Part shown: piece by piece, positions 31,726 to 40,860 of the stretch | Position numbering within the stretch: position 1 is the stretch's first letter | Layout: every line of letters starts with the position of its first letter | Assembly (NCBI GenBank): GCA_029287235.1 | Contig: JARFRM010000224.1 | Coordinates: forward strand, 41,587 to 105,586 | DNA length: 64,000 bases | Reading direction: 5' to 3' | From: Thermoanaerobaculales bacterium | GTDB taxonomy: Bacteria; Acidobacteriota; Thermoanaerobaculia; Thermoanaerobaculales; Sulfomarinibacteraceae | Made by a program: the position numbers and the translations under genes | The notes under the pieces: generated by a model | What the model was told of the DNA's origin: nothing | Databases searched by the model: none | Seen by the model: only the letters and a program-made list of their open reading frames with translations

Positions 31726-34700
31726 ATGATAAGAATCGCCGTCGCGTTGACCATTGTCGCGCTTGTTCTGCCCGTCTACGCCGTCGCCGCGGAGGAGGGC
31801 GACGACACGGGAATGACCGCCAAGGCCTTCAAGGGCCTCGAGCTGCGCAATATCGGACCAGCCCTCATGTCGGGCCGCATCGCCGACATCGCCATCCACC
31901 CGACGGACCACAGCATCTGGTATGTCGCGGTGGGCTCGGGCGGCGTGTGGAAGACCGTCAACGCAGGCACCACCTGGGAGCCCATTTTCGATGACGAGTC
32001 GGTCTACTCCACAGGGTGTGTCGTCATTGACCCATCCAATCCACACACCGTGTGGGTCGGCACAGGTGAGAATGTCGGCGGCCGCCACGTGGGCTTTGGC
32101 GATGGCATCTATCGAAGCACCGATGGCGGTGCCAACTGGACCAACATGGGTCTCGGCGACACCCAACACCTGTCCGAGATCATCATCCACCCCGAGGACT
32201 CGAATATCCTGTGGGTCGCTGCGCAGGGGCCGCTGTGGTCACCAGGCGGCGAACGCGGGCTTTTCAAGAGCACCGACGGCGGCGACACCTGGACCAATAT
32301 CCTGTCCGCGGGCGAGTGGACCGGGGTCACCGATGTGGTCATGGATCCGCGCGATCCGGATGTCCTCTATGCCGCCACCTGGCAGCACCACCGGACCGTG
32401 GCCGCGGTGATGGACGGCGGACCCGAGACCGGGATCCACCGAAGCACCGATGGCGGCGAAAGCTGGACCGAGCTCACCGAGGGCCTGCCCAAGGGCAACA
32501 TGGGCAAGATCGGTCTCGCCATCTCGCCGCAGAAACCGGATGTGGTCTATGCCGCCATCGAGCTCGACAACCGCACGGGCGGGGTTTGGCGATCGGCCGA
32601 TCGCGGCGCCGCGTGGACCAAGCGATCCGATGCGGTGGCCGGCGCCACCGGTCCCCACTACTACCAGGAACTCGTGGCCAGCCCGCATGCTTTTGACCGG
32701 ATCTATCTGATGGATGTCCGGATCCAGGTCTCCGATGACGGCGGCGCGACCTTCCGCCGGCTGAAGGAGGAGTCCAAGCACTCGGACAATCACGCCCTGG
32801 CCTTCCTGCCCGACGACCCCGACTATCTCCTCGCGGGCACCGACGGCGGGCTGTACGAGACTTTCGATCTCGCCGAGAACTGGCGCTACGTAGCAAACCT
32901 CCCGGTGACTCAGTTCTACAAGCTGGCGGTGGATGACACCGAGCCCTTCTACAACGTATATGGCGGCACCCAGGACAACAACACCCAGGGTGGCCCGGTG
33001 CGCACCGCCAGTGTCAACGGGATCCGCAACGCCGACTGGTTCATCACCCTCTTCGCCGACGGCCATCAGCCCGCGGTGGAGCCCGGCAACCCGAACATCG
33101 TCTACTCCGAGTGGCAGGAGGGCAATCTGACCCGGACCGACCGCGCCACCGGCGGGATCGTCTACATCCAGCCCCAGCCCGAGCCCGGCGATCCACCCGA
33201 GCGCTTCAACTGGGATGCGCCCATCCTCATCAGCCCGCACTCGCCGACCCGGGTCTATTACGGCTCGCAAAGGGTGTGGCGGTCGGATGACCGGGGCGAC
33301 AGTTGGGCTCCGGTGAGCCCCGATCTGACCAAGGATGAAGACCGGATGTTGCTGCCGGTGATGGGCCGCCAGTGGAGCTCCGACGCCACCTGGGACTTCG
33401 GCGCAATGTCGGTCTACAACACCATCACCTCACTGGCCGAATCGCCCGTGACCGAGGGTGTGCTCTGGGCGGGCACCGATGACGGGCTCATCCAGGTGAG
33501 CTCCGATGGCGGGTCCAACTGGACCGCCATCGCGGTGGGTGATTTGCCGGGGGTCCCCGATACGGCTTTCGTCAATGACATCAAGGCCGATCTCTTCGAC
33601 TCGGACACCGCCTATGTGTCCCTCGACAACCACAAGTACGGCGACTTCTCACCCTATCTGGTCAAGACAACCGACCGCGGCAAGAGCTGGCGGTCCATGG
33701 CCGGCGATCTGCCCGACCGGCACCTCGTGTGGCGGCTGGTCCAGGATCACGTCGAGGCCGACCTCTTCTTCCTGGCCACCGAGTTCGGGATCTTCTTCAC
33801 CATCGACGGCGGCGGGCAGTGGATCAAGCTCGAAGGCGGAGCGCCGACCATCTCGTTCCGCGATCTTGCCATCCAGCGTCGCGAGAACGACCTCGTGGGC
33901 GCTTCCTTCGGCCGTGGGTTCTATGTCCTCGACGACTACACCCCGCTGCGCGAGGTCACCGACGAGGTCCTCGCCTCGGAGGCGCATCTCTTCAAGGTCA
34001 AGGACGCTCTGTGGTACACCCAGCGCCGAACCCTCGGCCAGGGAGGTCAGGCCGCCCAGGGCGCCGGCTATTTCATCGCCGAGAACCCACCCTTCGGAGC
34101 TGTCTTCACCTACCACCTCGCCGATGGCCTGACGACGCTCAAGAAGGAGCGACGCGAGGCCGAGAAGAAGCTCGAGAAGGAGGGGGCGGACACACCCTAT
34201 GCCGGATTCGATGCGCTCGAGACCGAGCGCCGGCAACCCGAACCGGCGATCCTGCTGACCATCCGAAACGCCGATGGCGACGTTGTCCGGACCGTCACAG
34301 GCCCGGCCAAGAAGGGCTTCCACCGGGTCGCCTGGGATCTGCGTTACCCCACCACCAAGGCCGTCGAGCTCATCAGGAGCGAGCCGAACCCGTGGGAGCG
34401 AGGCGGCGGCGGCCACAAGGCGCCTCCGGGGAGCTACACCGTCACCCTCTCCAAGCGAGTGGATGGTGAGGCCACAGTGCTCGCTGGACCGACACCGTTC
34501 GAGGTCGTGCGGGTCTTCCCGGGCTCGCTCGAGGGTACCGATCCCGCCGATGCTGCCCGATATATGGCCCGGGTGGCCGAGCTCCGGCGCGCTGCGACCG
34601 CCGCAGACGAGGCTCTCAAGAACGGTTTCGGCCGGGTCGAGAGACTTTCCGAGGCCCTCGGTCGATCCACCATCGATCCCGGGACCTTGGACACCGAACT

Positions 34701-35013
34701 GGAGGCGATCAGACAGCGGCTCCATGACATCGACGCCAGGCTCAGTGGCAATCGGTCCGCCGCGTCGTTCAACGTTCCGCAGACGCCCACCGTCTCCCGC
34801 CGTCTCCGAGTCGCCGGTTTCAGCGATGGTCAGTCGGACTACGGTCCGACGCCGCACCACCGGCGCCAGCTCGAGATCGCCGAGACCGAGTTCGCCGGAA
34901 TCCTCCCCGAGCTCAAGCAACTGCTCGAGATCGGTCTGCCCGCGCTTGAGGCGGAAATGGAGGCGGCCGGTGTGCCGTGGAGCCCGGGCCGACCGCTGCC
35001 CGGCGTGAACTGA
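31726..35013 (+). CDS. BNR/sortilin-like multi-repeat secreted protein (glycosyl-hydrolase-annotated family)
   Basis: 1095 aa; repeated GDGIYRSTDGGANWTNMGL, LFKSTDGGDTWTNIL, IHRSTDGGESWTEL. Confidence 0.85.
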   Translation: MIRIAVALTIVALVLPVYAVAAEEGDDTGMTAKAFKGLELRNIGPALMSGRIADIAIHPTDHSIWYVAVGSGGVWKTVNAGTTWEPIFDDESVYSTGCVVIDPSNPHTVWVGTGENVGGRHVGFGDGIYRSTDGGANWTNMGLGDTQHLSEIIIHPEDSNILWVAAQGPLWSPGGERGLFKSTDGGDTWTNILSAGEWTGVTDVVMDPRDPDVLYAATWQHHRTVAAVMDGGPETGIHRSTDGGESWTELTEGLPKGNMGKIGLAISPQKPDVVYAAIELDNRTGGVWRSADRGAAWTKRSDAVAGATGPHYYQELVASPHAFDRIYLMDVRIQVSDDGGATFRRLKEESKHSDNHALAFLPDDPDYLLAGTDGGLYETFDLAENWRYVANLPVTQFYKLAVDDTEPFYNVYGGTQDNNTQGGPVRTASVNGIRNADWFITLFADGHQPAVEPGNPNIVYSEWQEGNLTRTDRATGGIVYIQPQPEPGDPPERFNWDAPILISPHSPTRVYYGSQRVWRSDDRGDSWAPVSPDLTKDEDRMLLPVMGRQWSSDATWDFGAMSVYNTITSLAESPVTEGVLWAGTDDGLIQVSSDGGSNWTAIAVGDLPGVPDTAFVNDIKADLFDSDTAYVSLDNHKYGDFSPYLVKTTDRGKSWRSMAGDLPDRHLVWRLVQDHVEADLFFLATEFGIFFTIDGGGQWIKLEGGAPTISFRDLAIQRRENDLVGASFGRGFYVLDDYTPLREVTDEVLASEAHLFKVKDALWYTQRRTLGQGGQAAQGAGYFIAENPPFGAVFTYHLADGLTTLKKERREAEKKLEKEGADTPYAGFDALETERRQPEPAILLTIRNADGDVVRTVTGPAKKGFHRVAWDLRYPTTKAVELIRSEPNPWERGGGGHKAPPGSYTVTLSKRVDGEATVLAGPTPFEVVRVFPGSLEGTDPADAARYMARVAELRRAATAADEALKNGFGRVERLSEALGRSTIDPGTLDTELEAIRQRLHDIDARLSGNRSAASFNVPQTPTVSRRLRVAGFSDGQSDYGPTPHHRRQLEIAETEFAGILPELKQLLEIGLPALEAEMEAAGVPWSPGRPLPGVN

Positions 35014-35037
35014 CCGAAGAGTGCTTCAGACGATACA

Positions 35038-35059
35038 GGGGAGGGCCTGAGCCCTCCCC
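35038..35059. terminator. Bidirectional hairpin
   Basis: GGGGAGGGC-CTGA-GCCCTCCCC following the stop at 35013. Confidence 0.5.
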
Positions 35060-35289
35060 CGAGCGATGTCCATCGTTGTTGTCCGATCAGTCCGTCAGGC
35101 TGATGGTGACCTTGCCTACGTGGCCGAACCGGACCTCGGAGCGGGGCCCGACGGCGGCGTTGAACTCAGAAGTCGTGTCGCTGACCTCGCGACGAAACCT
35201 CATGAATACTTCGGGCTAGCACCTCCAGCAAAAGGCAGGATGACCGACGGTTCGTTGGCAGGGCTTGACCGTTCGCGGTCCTCGGAAGG

Positions 35290-35586
35290 CTATGGCTGCA
35301 GGCAGAACTCGAGGCGCCGGCCACAGGCCCGCACCCACCGATTCATGAACTCGACTGTGGGGTTGGATGTCCATTTCTCGGCTCGGGCGACGCCTTGCTG
35401 AGAGATTCCGAGTTTGGCTGCGAGCTGCGCTTGAGTGAACCCCGCTTCGGTGCGGACGGTGCGAAGCAGGTAGCCGGGCACATTTGCCTCTCGGTTGGGG
35501 AGTTTGCCCCAATCTCGCAGTTGTCGCCATTCGACGAAGGACCGCGGACGCCTGCGGGTGAGGAATGGGGTCTTGACCGTGTCCAC
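35290..35586 (-). CDS. XRE-family HTH protein
   Basis: LLRTVRTEAGFTQAQLAAKLGISQQGVARAEKWTSNPTVEFMNRWVRACGRRLEF. Confidence 0.85.
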   Translation of the reverse strand: MDTVKTPFLTRRRPRSFVEWRQLRDWGKLPNREANVPGYLLRTVRTEAGFTQAQLAAKLGISQQGVARAEKWTSNPTVEFMNRWVRACGRRLEFCLQP

Positions 35587-35860
35587 TAGGTGACTTCAGC
35601 AGGGCCGTTGTTTGCCCACATCTCGAGCGTTTCGAGTTGCCGCCGCACAGAGGCAGGGACTGAACCGACAAAGTCAAAATCCCCGGTCGTGTAGGCCCCG
35701 CCGGTCAGGATCTCAACTGCAGCGCCCCCGACCAGCACCGGGGTAGGACTTTCCTCCGAGAACAGCCCCTGCACCCAGGCTGCGGTTGCCGCTGTCCGCT
35801 GCGGTCCGTCCGGAAGACAGAGGATTTCGTCGAATTCCGTAAAAACAACATATAAGTTGT
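35586..35860 (-). pseudogene. Truncated nucleotidyltransferase-like protein
   Basis: Readable as FTEFDEILCLPDGPQRTAATAAWVQGLFSEESPTPVLVGGAAVEILTGGAYTTGDFDFVG then breaks off; abuts XRE gene. Confidence 0.5.
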
Positions 35861-35931
35861 ATTCTCAGTTGTCAATCAGGGCATGGAATCGGCCAACGGA
35901 TGCAGGGTTCAGGATTCAGGATGCGGGATGG

Positions 35932-36080
35932 GTAGGGTGAGCCTGGGCCCACCTTCAGAGTCCTTGAAGGACTCATGGCGTTGTACGAAGTCCGACAACC
36001 CTGACGTGTGCGACCGTGGACTGGCGTGCAACGCCACACCCCCGTAAACGACACTGAAGATGGGCCCAGGCCCACCCTAC
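35932..36080 (-). repeat. 149-bp MITE-like element, copy A
   Basis: Terminal inverted repeats GTAGGGTG..CCTGGGCCCACCTTCAG / CTGAAGATGGGCCCAGGCCCACCCTAC; reverse complement aligns along its full length to 40323..40471. Confidence 0.75.
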
Positions 36081-36152
36081 AATCGCACCTCGCGACTCGC
36101 TTTGATCGGCGGCGAGAATCCGGTCGAGAGAGGTCCCAACGTCCCCAAGCCC

Positions 36153-36569
36153 TCAAGCTTTCGGTGTGGGTCTCTTCAGGGTCTCTTTCAGGAACTCGAC
36201 ATTTTCACGGAGTTCGCCGGTGGAGCGCTGCCAGATGCCGGACAGGGGCTGCAGTCGTTTGGTGCCGACGACCACGGCGAGGGCGCCGATGATGATTCCG
36301 ATGACGGCGCTTGTGAGCATGGCGCCCCAGATCGGGAACTCCGCCAACTCGACGAGGGCGTAGGCCAGGCCGACCATGAGCAGCGGAAGGCTGCTGGTAG
36401 CGATGACGACGCCGACGGCCGCCAGCACCAGTTTCGGCGCCGCCTTGCGGGCCATTTCCCGGCCATCGGCCCGGAAGAGCTGAAGCTGCAGATCCGCAAG
36501 CGCGAGGATGTCGTGCACCAGCATCCGGGTGTTTGACTGCAGCTCGTTGAGAGGCGATTCGTCGCTCAT
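36153..36569 (-). CDS. Holin-III-superfamily-like membrane protein (DUF1469-like)
   Basis: ILALADLQLQLFRADGREMARKAAPKLVLAAVGVVIATSSLPLLMVGLAYAL: two TM segments with conserved N-terminal helix. Confidence 0.65.
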   Translation of the reverse strand: MSDESPLNELQSNTRMLVHDILALADLQLQLFRADGREMARKAAPKLVLAAVGVVIATSSLPLLMVGLAYALVELAEFPIWGAMLTSAVIGIIIGALAVVVGTKRLQPLSGIWQRSTGELRENVEFLKETLKRPTPKA

Positions 36570-36766
36570 CTACGTTTCGCTGCCAGGCCGACGCCCACGC
36601 CCAGCGCGAGGCCGAGACACAGCGAGAGTTCGGGGTGTTCGACGACCCAAGCGGTGGCCGAACGGCCATATTCAATCGCCCGGTGTTGAACGAGATCCAT
36701 CGGCGACTCTGCCGGCGGATCTGGGTCCACGACAACGCTGGGTTCATCGTGTGTTGCGTCATTCAT
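36566..36766 (-). CDS. Small membrane-anchored protein
   Basis: MNDATHDEPSVVVDPDPPAESPMDLVQHRAIEYGRSATAWVVEHPELSLCLGLALGVGVGLAAKRR; overlaps neighbours on both sides. Confidence 0.6.
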   Translation of the reverse strand: MNDATHDEPSVVVDPDPPAESPMDLVQHRAIEYGRSATAWVVEHPELSLCLGLALGVGVGLAAKRR

Positions 36767-37220
36767 CGCCGTTACCTTCCGTGGCGGGTCCTGCCTCATC
36801 ATCGGCGGTGAAGAAACCACCAAGGACACCGCCAAGGGTTCTGCTCAGATGGGCCATCGCAGCACGTTTTGCGGTGGCGGCGAGCATCGACCTCAGCACA
36901 TCGGTGTTGGAATCTTCGCTTTGGTCGTCGGGGTCACCGCCGGTCGTCTTGGTTCGCCCGGGAACAATGGCATATCCGATCACCGCCGCCGTGGTCACAG
37001 AGACCCACGGATAGCGCTTCACATAGAACCGCCAATCACTCAGTTCCTTGGTTTGGGTCACAACTTCGTCGGAGCGCTCGTGGATCTGCCGCCGCGTGGT
37101 CGCCATCTGTTCTTGGATCTCGTCGGCGGTCAAAACCACCTCTGCGGCGGGTTCGGCCGCGGTGGTCACCTCCGGCGGCCCGTCGACGGAAGGGGACGAT
37201 TCAATTGATTGGTCGTTCAC
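36759..37220 (-). CDS. DUF3618-like protein
   Basis: EIQEQMATTRRQIHERSDEVVTQ...WVSVTTAAVIGYAIVPGR; operon with holin-like gene. Confidence 0.6.
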   Translation of the reverse strand: MNDQSIESSPSVDGPPEVTTAAEPAAEVVLTADEIQEQMATTRRQIHERSDEVVTQTKELSDWRFYVKRYPWVSVTTAAVIGYAIVPGRTKTTGGDPDDQSEDSNTDVLRSMLAATAKRAAMAHLSRTLGGVLGGFFTADDEAGPATEGNGDE

Positions 37221-37265
37221 TTTCCTAGTATGCGCGAGAATAGCCGATTTGCGAATCCCCGGCGG

Positions 37266-38057
37266 TCACTTCATGGACTGGATATTGACGCCGAAGAAGA
37301 GTTGGAACTGGGGCTGGCCGGCATCGCCGCTGCTCAGGATGGTGAACTGCGGTTCGAAGAACGCATTGATGACCTTTTTGCCCGCCTTGACGACCTTGCC
37401 GACACCCATACCAAACGGCACCATCCAACTATCGTTTTCGAAATTGTATGTCCAGACGCCGGTAGAACGCAGATACCAGCCCTTGCCCATCTGCACCATG
37501 CCGAACGGCTGCACCGCGGCGAGACTACTTTCGCCGTCGCCGGCCACGTCGGTTTGATATGTCACGAGGCCGCCCCACTGGAAGAGGTCCGACCTGGCAT
37601 CAAAGAGAACCAAGGCTGCACCGAGATCCCAGGTGTCACCACCGGGGACATCGCCGGTGCTTGTGGGAAAGGCCGCCAACGGGCCTGCACCTAAGGTGAT
37701 TTCGGGGTTCTTCATTTTGAACAGGTAGGCCGCAAAAGCGTTGGCCGGGCCCAGACCGGTTACTGAGCCCTCTGCTGTCGGCACTCGATTCACCGGCAAG
37801 GAGGCGCGGAGCAACCAGTCACCCTTGAACAGTCTGAACGGCTGGGCGTAACGGATCCAGAGGGTATTGGCAGTGTCGTCGACCTCGTCGAGATCCGAGA
37901 TGTAGTAGTTGTGGAAGTTCAGCGTCGTGAAACTCGCCAGCGGGTTGTTCGCCTGTTTCATGGCTTCCGTATCACTCTCCTCGGCTTGTGTCGAACCGCA
38001 GAGTGCGAAGATGGAAAGAGCCGCTACCACGAAAGCACCTCGTCCTATTTTGAGCAT
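37266..38057 (-). CDS. Outer-membrane beta-barrel/transporter-like protein
   Basis: Signal peptide MLKIGRGAFVVAALSIFALCGSTQA; amphipathic strands; terminal FQLFFGVNIQSMK. Confidence 0.6.
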   Translation of the reverse strand: MLKIGRGAFVVAALSIFALCGSTQAEESDTEAMKQANNPLASFTTLNFHNYYISDLDEVDDTANTLWIRYAQPFRLFKGDWLLRASLPVNRVPTAEGSVTGLGPANAFAAYLFKMKNPEITLGAGPLAAFPTSTGDVPGGDTWDLGAALVLFDARSDLFQWGGLVTYQTDVAGDGESSLAAVQPFGMVQMGKGWYLRSTGVWTYNFENDSWMVPFGMGVGKVVKAGKKVINAFFEPQFTILSSGDAGQPQFQLFFGVNIQSMK

Positions 38058-38368
38058 TCTCTACTCTTTTCTCCCATGAGGGGATCCGAAATCCACTTCA
38101 ACATACCATTCCAGAGTAGGGCCGTCGGAGAAGATGTACATTTCTCGTTTTGGGTGAGAAACGAGGGGTGTGGGGGATTCAGGCCGAAGGAATGAAAAAT
38201 GAAAAATTAACAATGAAAAATTTCGGAGGGATCGTTCTCCTCCCTCAGCGGCTCAATCGGCCAGTCCTCAATTCTTCACTTCTCATTTCTCATTTTTCAT
38301 TTCCCAGGCGTGTACCAGAACGCCTACGCAACGTCGCAGGATGCGGGCCTCAAGGCCTCGAGCTGTGG

Positions 38369-38515
38369 TTAGTAGGCGTCGCCGCGGGGGAGGATGGCGT
38401 AGGAGTGGAGCACTCTTGACTCTCGATTCGGGGTCAGGAGGATCCGCCATCCCCCGATCCGAACCCTGAAATCGCCCTTGAGACTGCCGGTCAAGGGTCG
38501 CACGCGAGGGTGGCT
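38369..38515 (-). pseudogene. RelE/ParE-type toxin C-terminal remnant
   Basis: PLTGSLKGDFRVRIGGWRILLTPNRESRVLHSYAILPRGDAY, fused in frame to the intron ORF tail. Confidence 0.65.
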
Positions 38516-39850
38516 GTTTGAGAGGGCTTGGTGTACCCCGGGTAACCGAGAGCACCGCCAGGGTCCGCAGTTGGAGTAGGCGGTTTTCCGCGCCTTATCC
38601 GGTCGAAGACCCAAGGCAATGGGACGTTTCCTTCGGGTCCGTGGCGTCTTCCAATGCCGCCAGCACAGCCACCGGAGCCGCCGCCGGACGTATCCATCCG
38701 GGCCGCTAAAGCTCCAAGCCGTCTGTGCAAATCGGTAGTAGTTGTACCACCCACGTAGAATCGGCTTCAGCTGCTTGATGACAGACTCGATTGATTGCCC
38801 CCTGCCGCGCGGCGGCCTATCACCTCTCGCACTTTTCCTCGGAGTCGTTGAAGCGTCCCCCGTGGAAGTGTCAGGCGTGTACTGCCGTCTTTCAGGTAGA
38901 TCATCGAGTACCCAAGGAATGTGCACTCGTCGACCCGGGCCACCTTGCTCTTGTCTCGGTTCACTCTCAAACGCAGCTTCTTTGCCAGAAACTGCTCCAG
39001 TGATCCGAGCACCCGCTCGCCTGCTCTGCGGCTCTTCACACATACGATGAAATCGTCCGCATAGCGGGCGAAGCGGTGACCGCGTCGCTCAAGCTCCCAG
39101 TCCAGGTCGTCGAGCAGGATACTGCTGAGCAGTGGTGACAGAGGTCCCCCTTGCGGGGTCCCTTTGAGCCTCTGGCTCTCCAACCCACCGAGCATCAGCC
39201 CGGCTTGCAGGTCTCTCCGGATCGTCCGCTGGATGCGCTTGTCCTGGATTCTGCGAGCCACTCGGGACATCAGCACGTCATTCTGTACCTCATCGAAAAA
39301 CTTCGCCAGATCACAGTCTACGATCCACGCGTATCCCTCCTCCACGTAGTCTATCATCTGACATACCGCATCTGTTGCTCGTCGCCCCGGGGCGAAATCC
39401 ATAGCTGTGCTCGGAAAACGTCGAGTCGATTCTGGGCTGAACCGCCTGCAATATCGCCTGCTGGATCAGCCTGTCTGCCACCGTCGGTATCCCTAGCTGG
39501 CGCTTCCCGCCATTCGGCTTCGGTATCTCCACCCCGAGCACGGCCTGAGGCTTGTATCGGCCCTCTAGCAATGCCTTCTCGATCTGCTGCCAGCCTTTGC
39601 CTTTCAAGAACTCCACAAGTCCGTCGACGGTCATTCCGTCCACCCCTGGGGCTCCCTTGTTGGCTTTGACTCGCCGCAGTGCCTTCTCGACATTCTCCGC
39701 TCCCAGCACCTCCTCCATGGTCGCCTTCGCGACCACGTCCTTCCGTGATCTGGTGTTCTCGCCACCCGCCGCTGTCGCTTGGTGCTCGTTCCCAGCCCGC
39801 CCGGCAGTTCCGCTGCCCGCGCAGAAAGGTCTTTCCGGCATCTCAGCCAT
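38516..39850 (-). pseudogene. ltrA-like: Group II intron reverse transcriptase/maturase, frameshifted
   Basis: Three overlapping frames give KANKGAPGVDGMTVDGL, IPKPNGGKRQLGIPTVADRLIQQAI, GTPQGGPLSPLLSSILLDDLD, FARYADDFIVCVKS, SVIKQLKPILRGWYNYYRFA. Confidence 0.88.
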
Positions 39851-40322
39851 CTGTCTGCTCCTTCTTCAACTGTCGAGAGTTACGCACCAGCTCTCCTCGC
39901 TTCGCGGAGCCCTTTGGCGGGCTTCCCCGCCTACTATGGCTCCGGCTGACTTCTGACCCTCCAGATTGCCCCTCAGGGGTGAAGCGCCAGATCTCCCGGG
40001 GTAAGACGCGTGACCTTCCTTCCATCTGCCCGTCGCATATACATGTCGACCTCCCGTATGACTTTCGGGTTTGGTGTCCTACGCCACCTCGCCCAGGTCT
40101 TCCATGCCTCGTATGCGATTCGTGTTCCTCGGGCCGAAAGTTCGCCTACAGCTTCCTTCAGACACCTCCTCGCGGAGGTTGCCCTTGCTGTTCGGCTCGG
40201 AGTTCCCGTTACCTAGGCCTCCAGAGGACTCTCACCTCCTAGTCACTTCCCGGCTCGGTTTCCCTTACCGGTTCTCAAGATACGTGCACCATGCACTTCG
40301 CTTCGCGCCATGCCCGGCTCAC
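39851..40322 (-). mobile_element. Probable 5' RNA domains of the group II intron remnant
   Basis: Structured untranslated leader on minus strand (GACTAGGAGGTGAGAGTCCTCTGGAGG...CCGAACAGCAAGGGCAACC...CGAAAGTCATACGGGAGG) upstream of the RT ORF. Confidence 0.6.
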
Positions 40323-40471
40323 GTAGGGTGGGCTTAAGCCCACCTTCAGAGTCGTTGACGTCGGTGTGGCGATGTACGCCAGTCCAGGGACGCAGACGTC
40401 GGGGTTGTCTGACTTCGTGGTAAGCCACGGGTTCTTCGATGCCTCTGAAGGTGGGCCCAGGCCCGCCCTAC
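40323..40471 (+). repeat. 149-bp MITE-like element, copy B
   Basis: GTAGGGTGGGCTTAAGCCCACCTTCAGAG...CTCTGAAGGTGGGCCCAGGCCCGCCCTAC; inverted relative to copy A. Confidence 0.75.
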
Positions 40472-40536
40472 GTCGGGCCATGAACGCGCCTAGGCTCACC
40501 CACCCTCGGGCACGGATTTACCTATCGAGTAGAAAA

Positions 40537-40559
40537 GGGGCGGGTGTCAAACCCGCCCC
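40537..40559. repeat. GC-rich hairpin repeat
   Basis: GGGGCGGGT-GTCAA-ACCCGCCCC perfect 9-bp stem. Confidence 0.6.
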
Positions 40560-40589
40560 TACGAAACTGCAATCTGAATCCTGCAACCT

Positions 40590-40860
40590 ACTCGATCAGC
40601 TCGAGGTCATTGAGCACCCAGTTCTTCTCGTTTCTATCGGGCGCCTCGGGGCCGAAGTAGACATCGACCGTACCGTCGGCATTGACGACGGGGTCATCGA
40701 GGCTGCCAACCGACGTGTTCCTGTTGCCCCGATATCGAGCAGGCTCCGGGTCATCGGATCGTAGGCCGAGATCGCCCAGAAACGCTTGACGGGTGGATTC
40801 GCCGGAACCCGCAGACGGTATTGCTGACCCCCGTCCAGATATCGGCCCTCGATCCCTCGC
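40590..40860 (-). pseudogene. C-terminal fragment of a DUF1214-type protein, frameshifted
   Basis: YLDGGQQYRLRVPANPPVKRFWAISAYDPMTRSLLDIG in one frame, then VGSLDDPVVNADGTVDVYFGPEAPDRNEKNWVLNDLELIE-stop in another. Confidence 0.75.

Noticed and set aside
35087-35215. Minus-strand FRREVSDTTSEFNAAVGPRSEVRFGHVGKVTISLTD as a gene remnant
   Set aside because: Looks coding-like and ends near a terminator hairpin, but too short for a family call from sequence alone.
36153-36569. Holin-like protein as evidence for a prophage
   Set aside because: No terminase, capsid, tail or integrase genes nearby; this family is commonly chromosomal.
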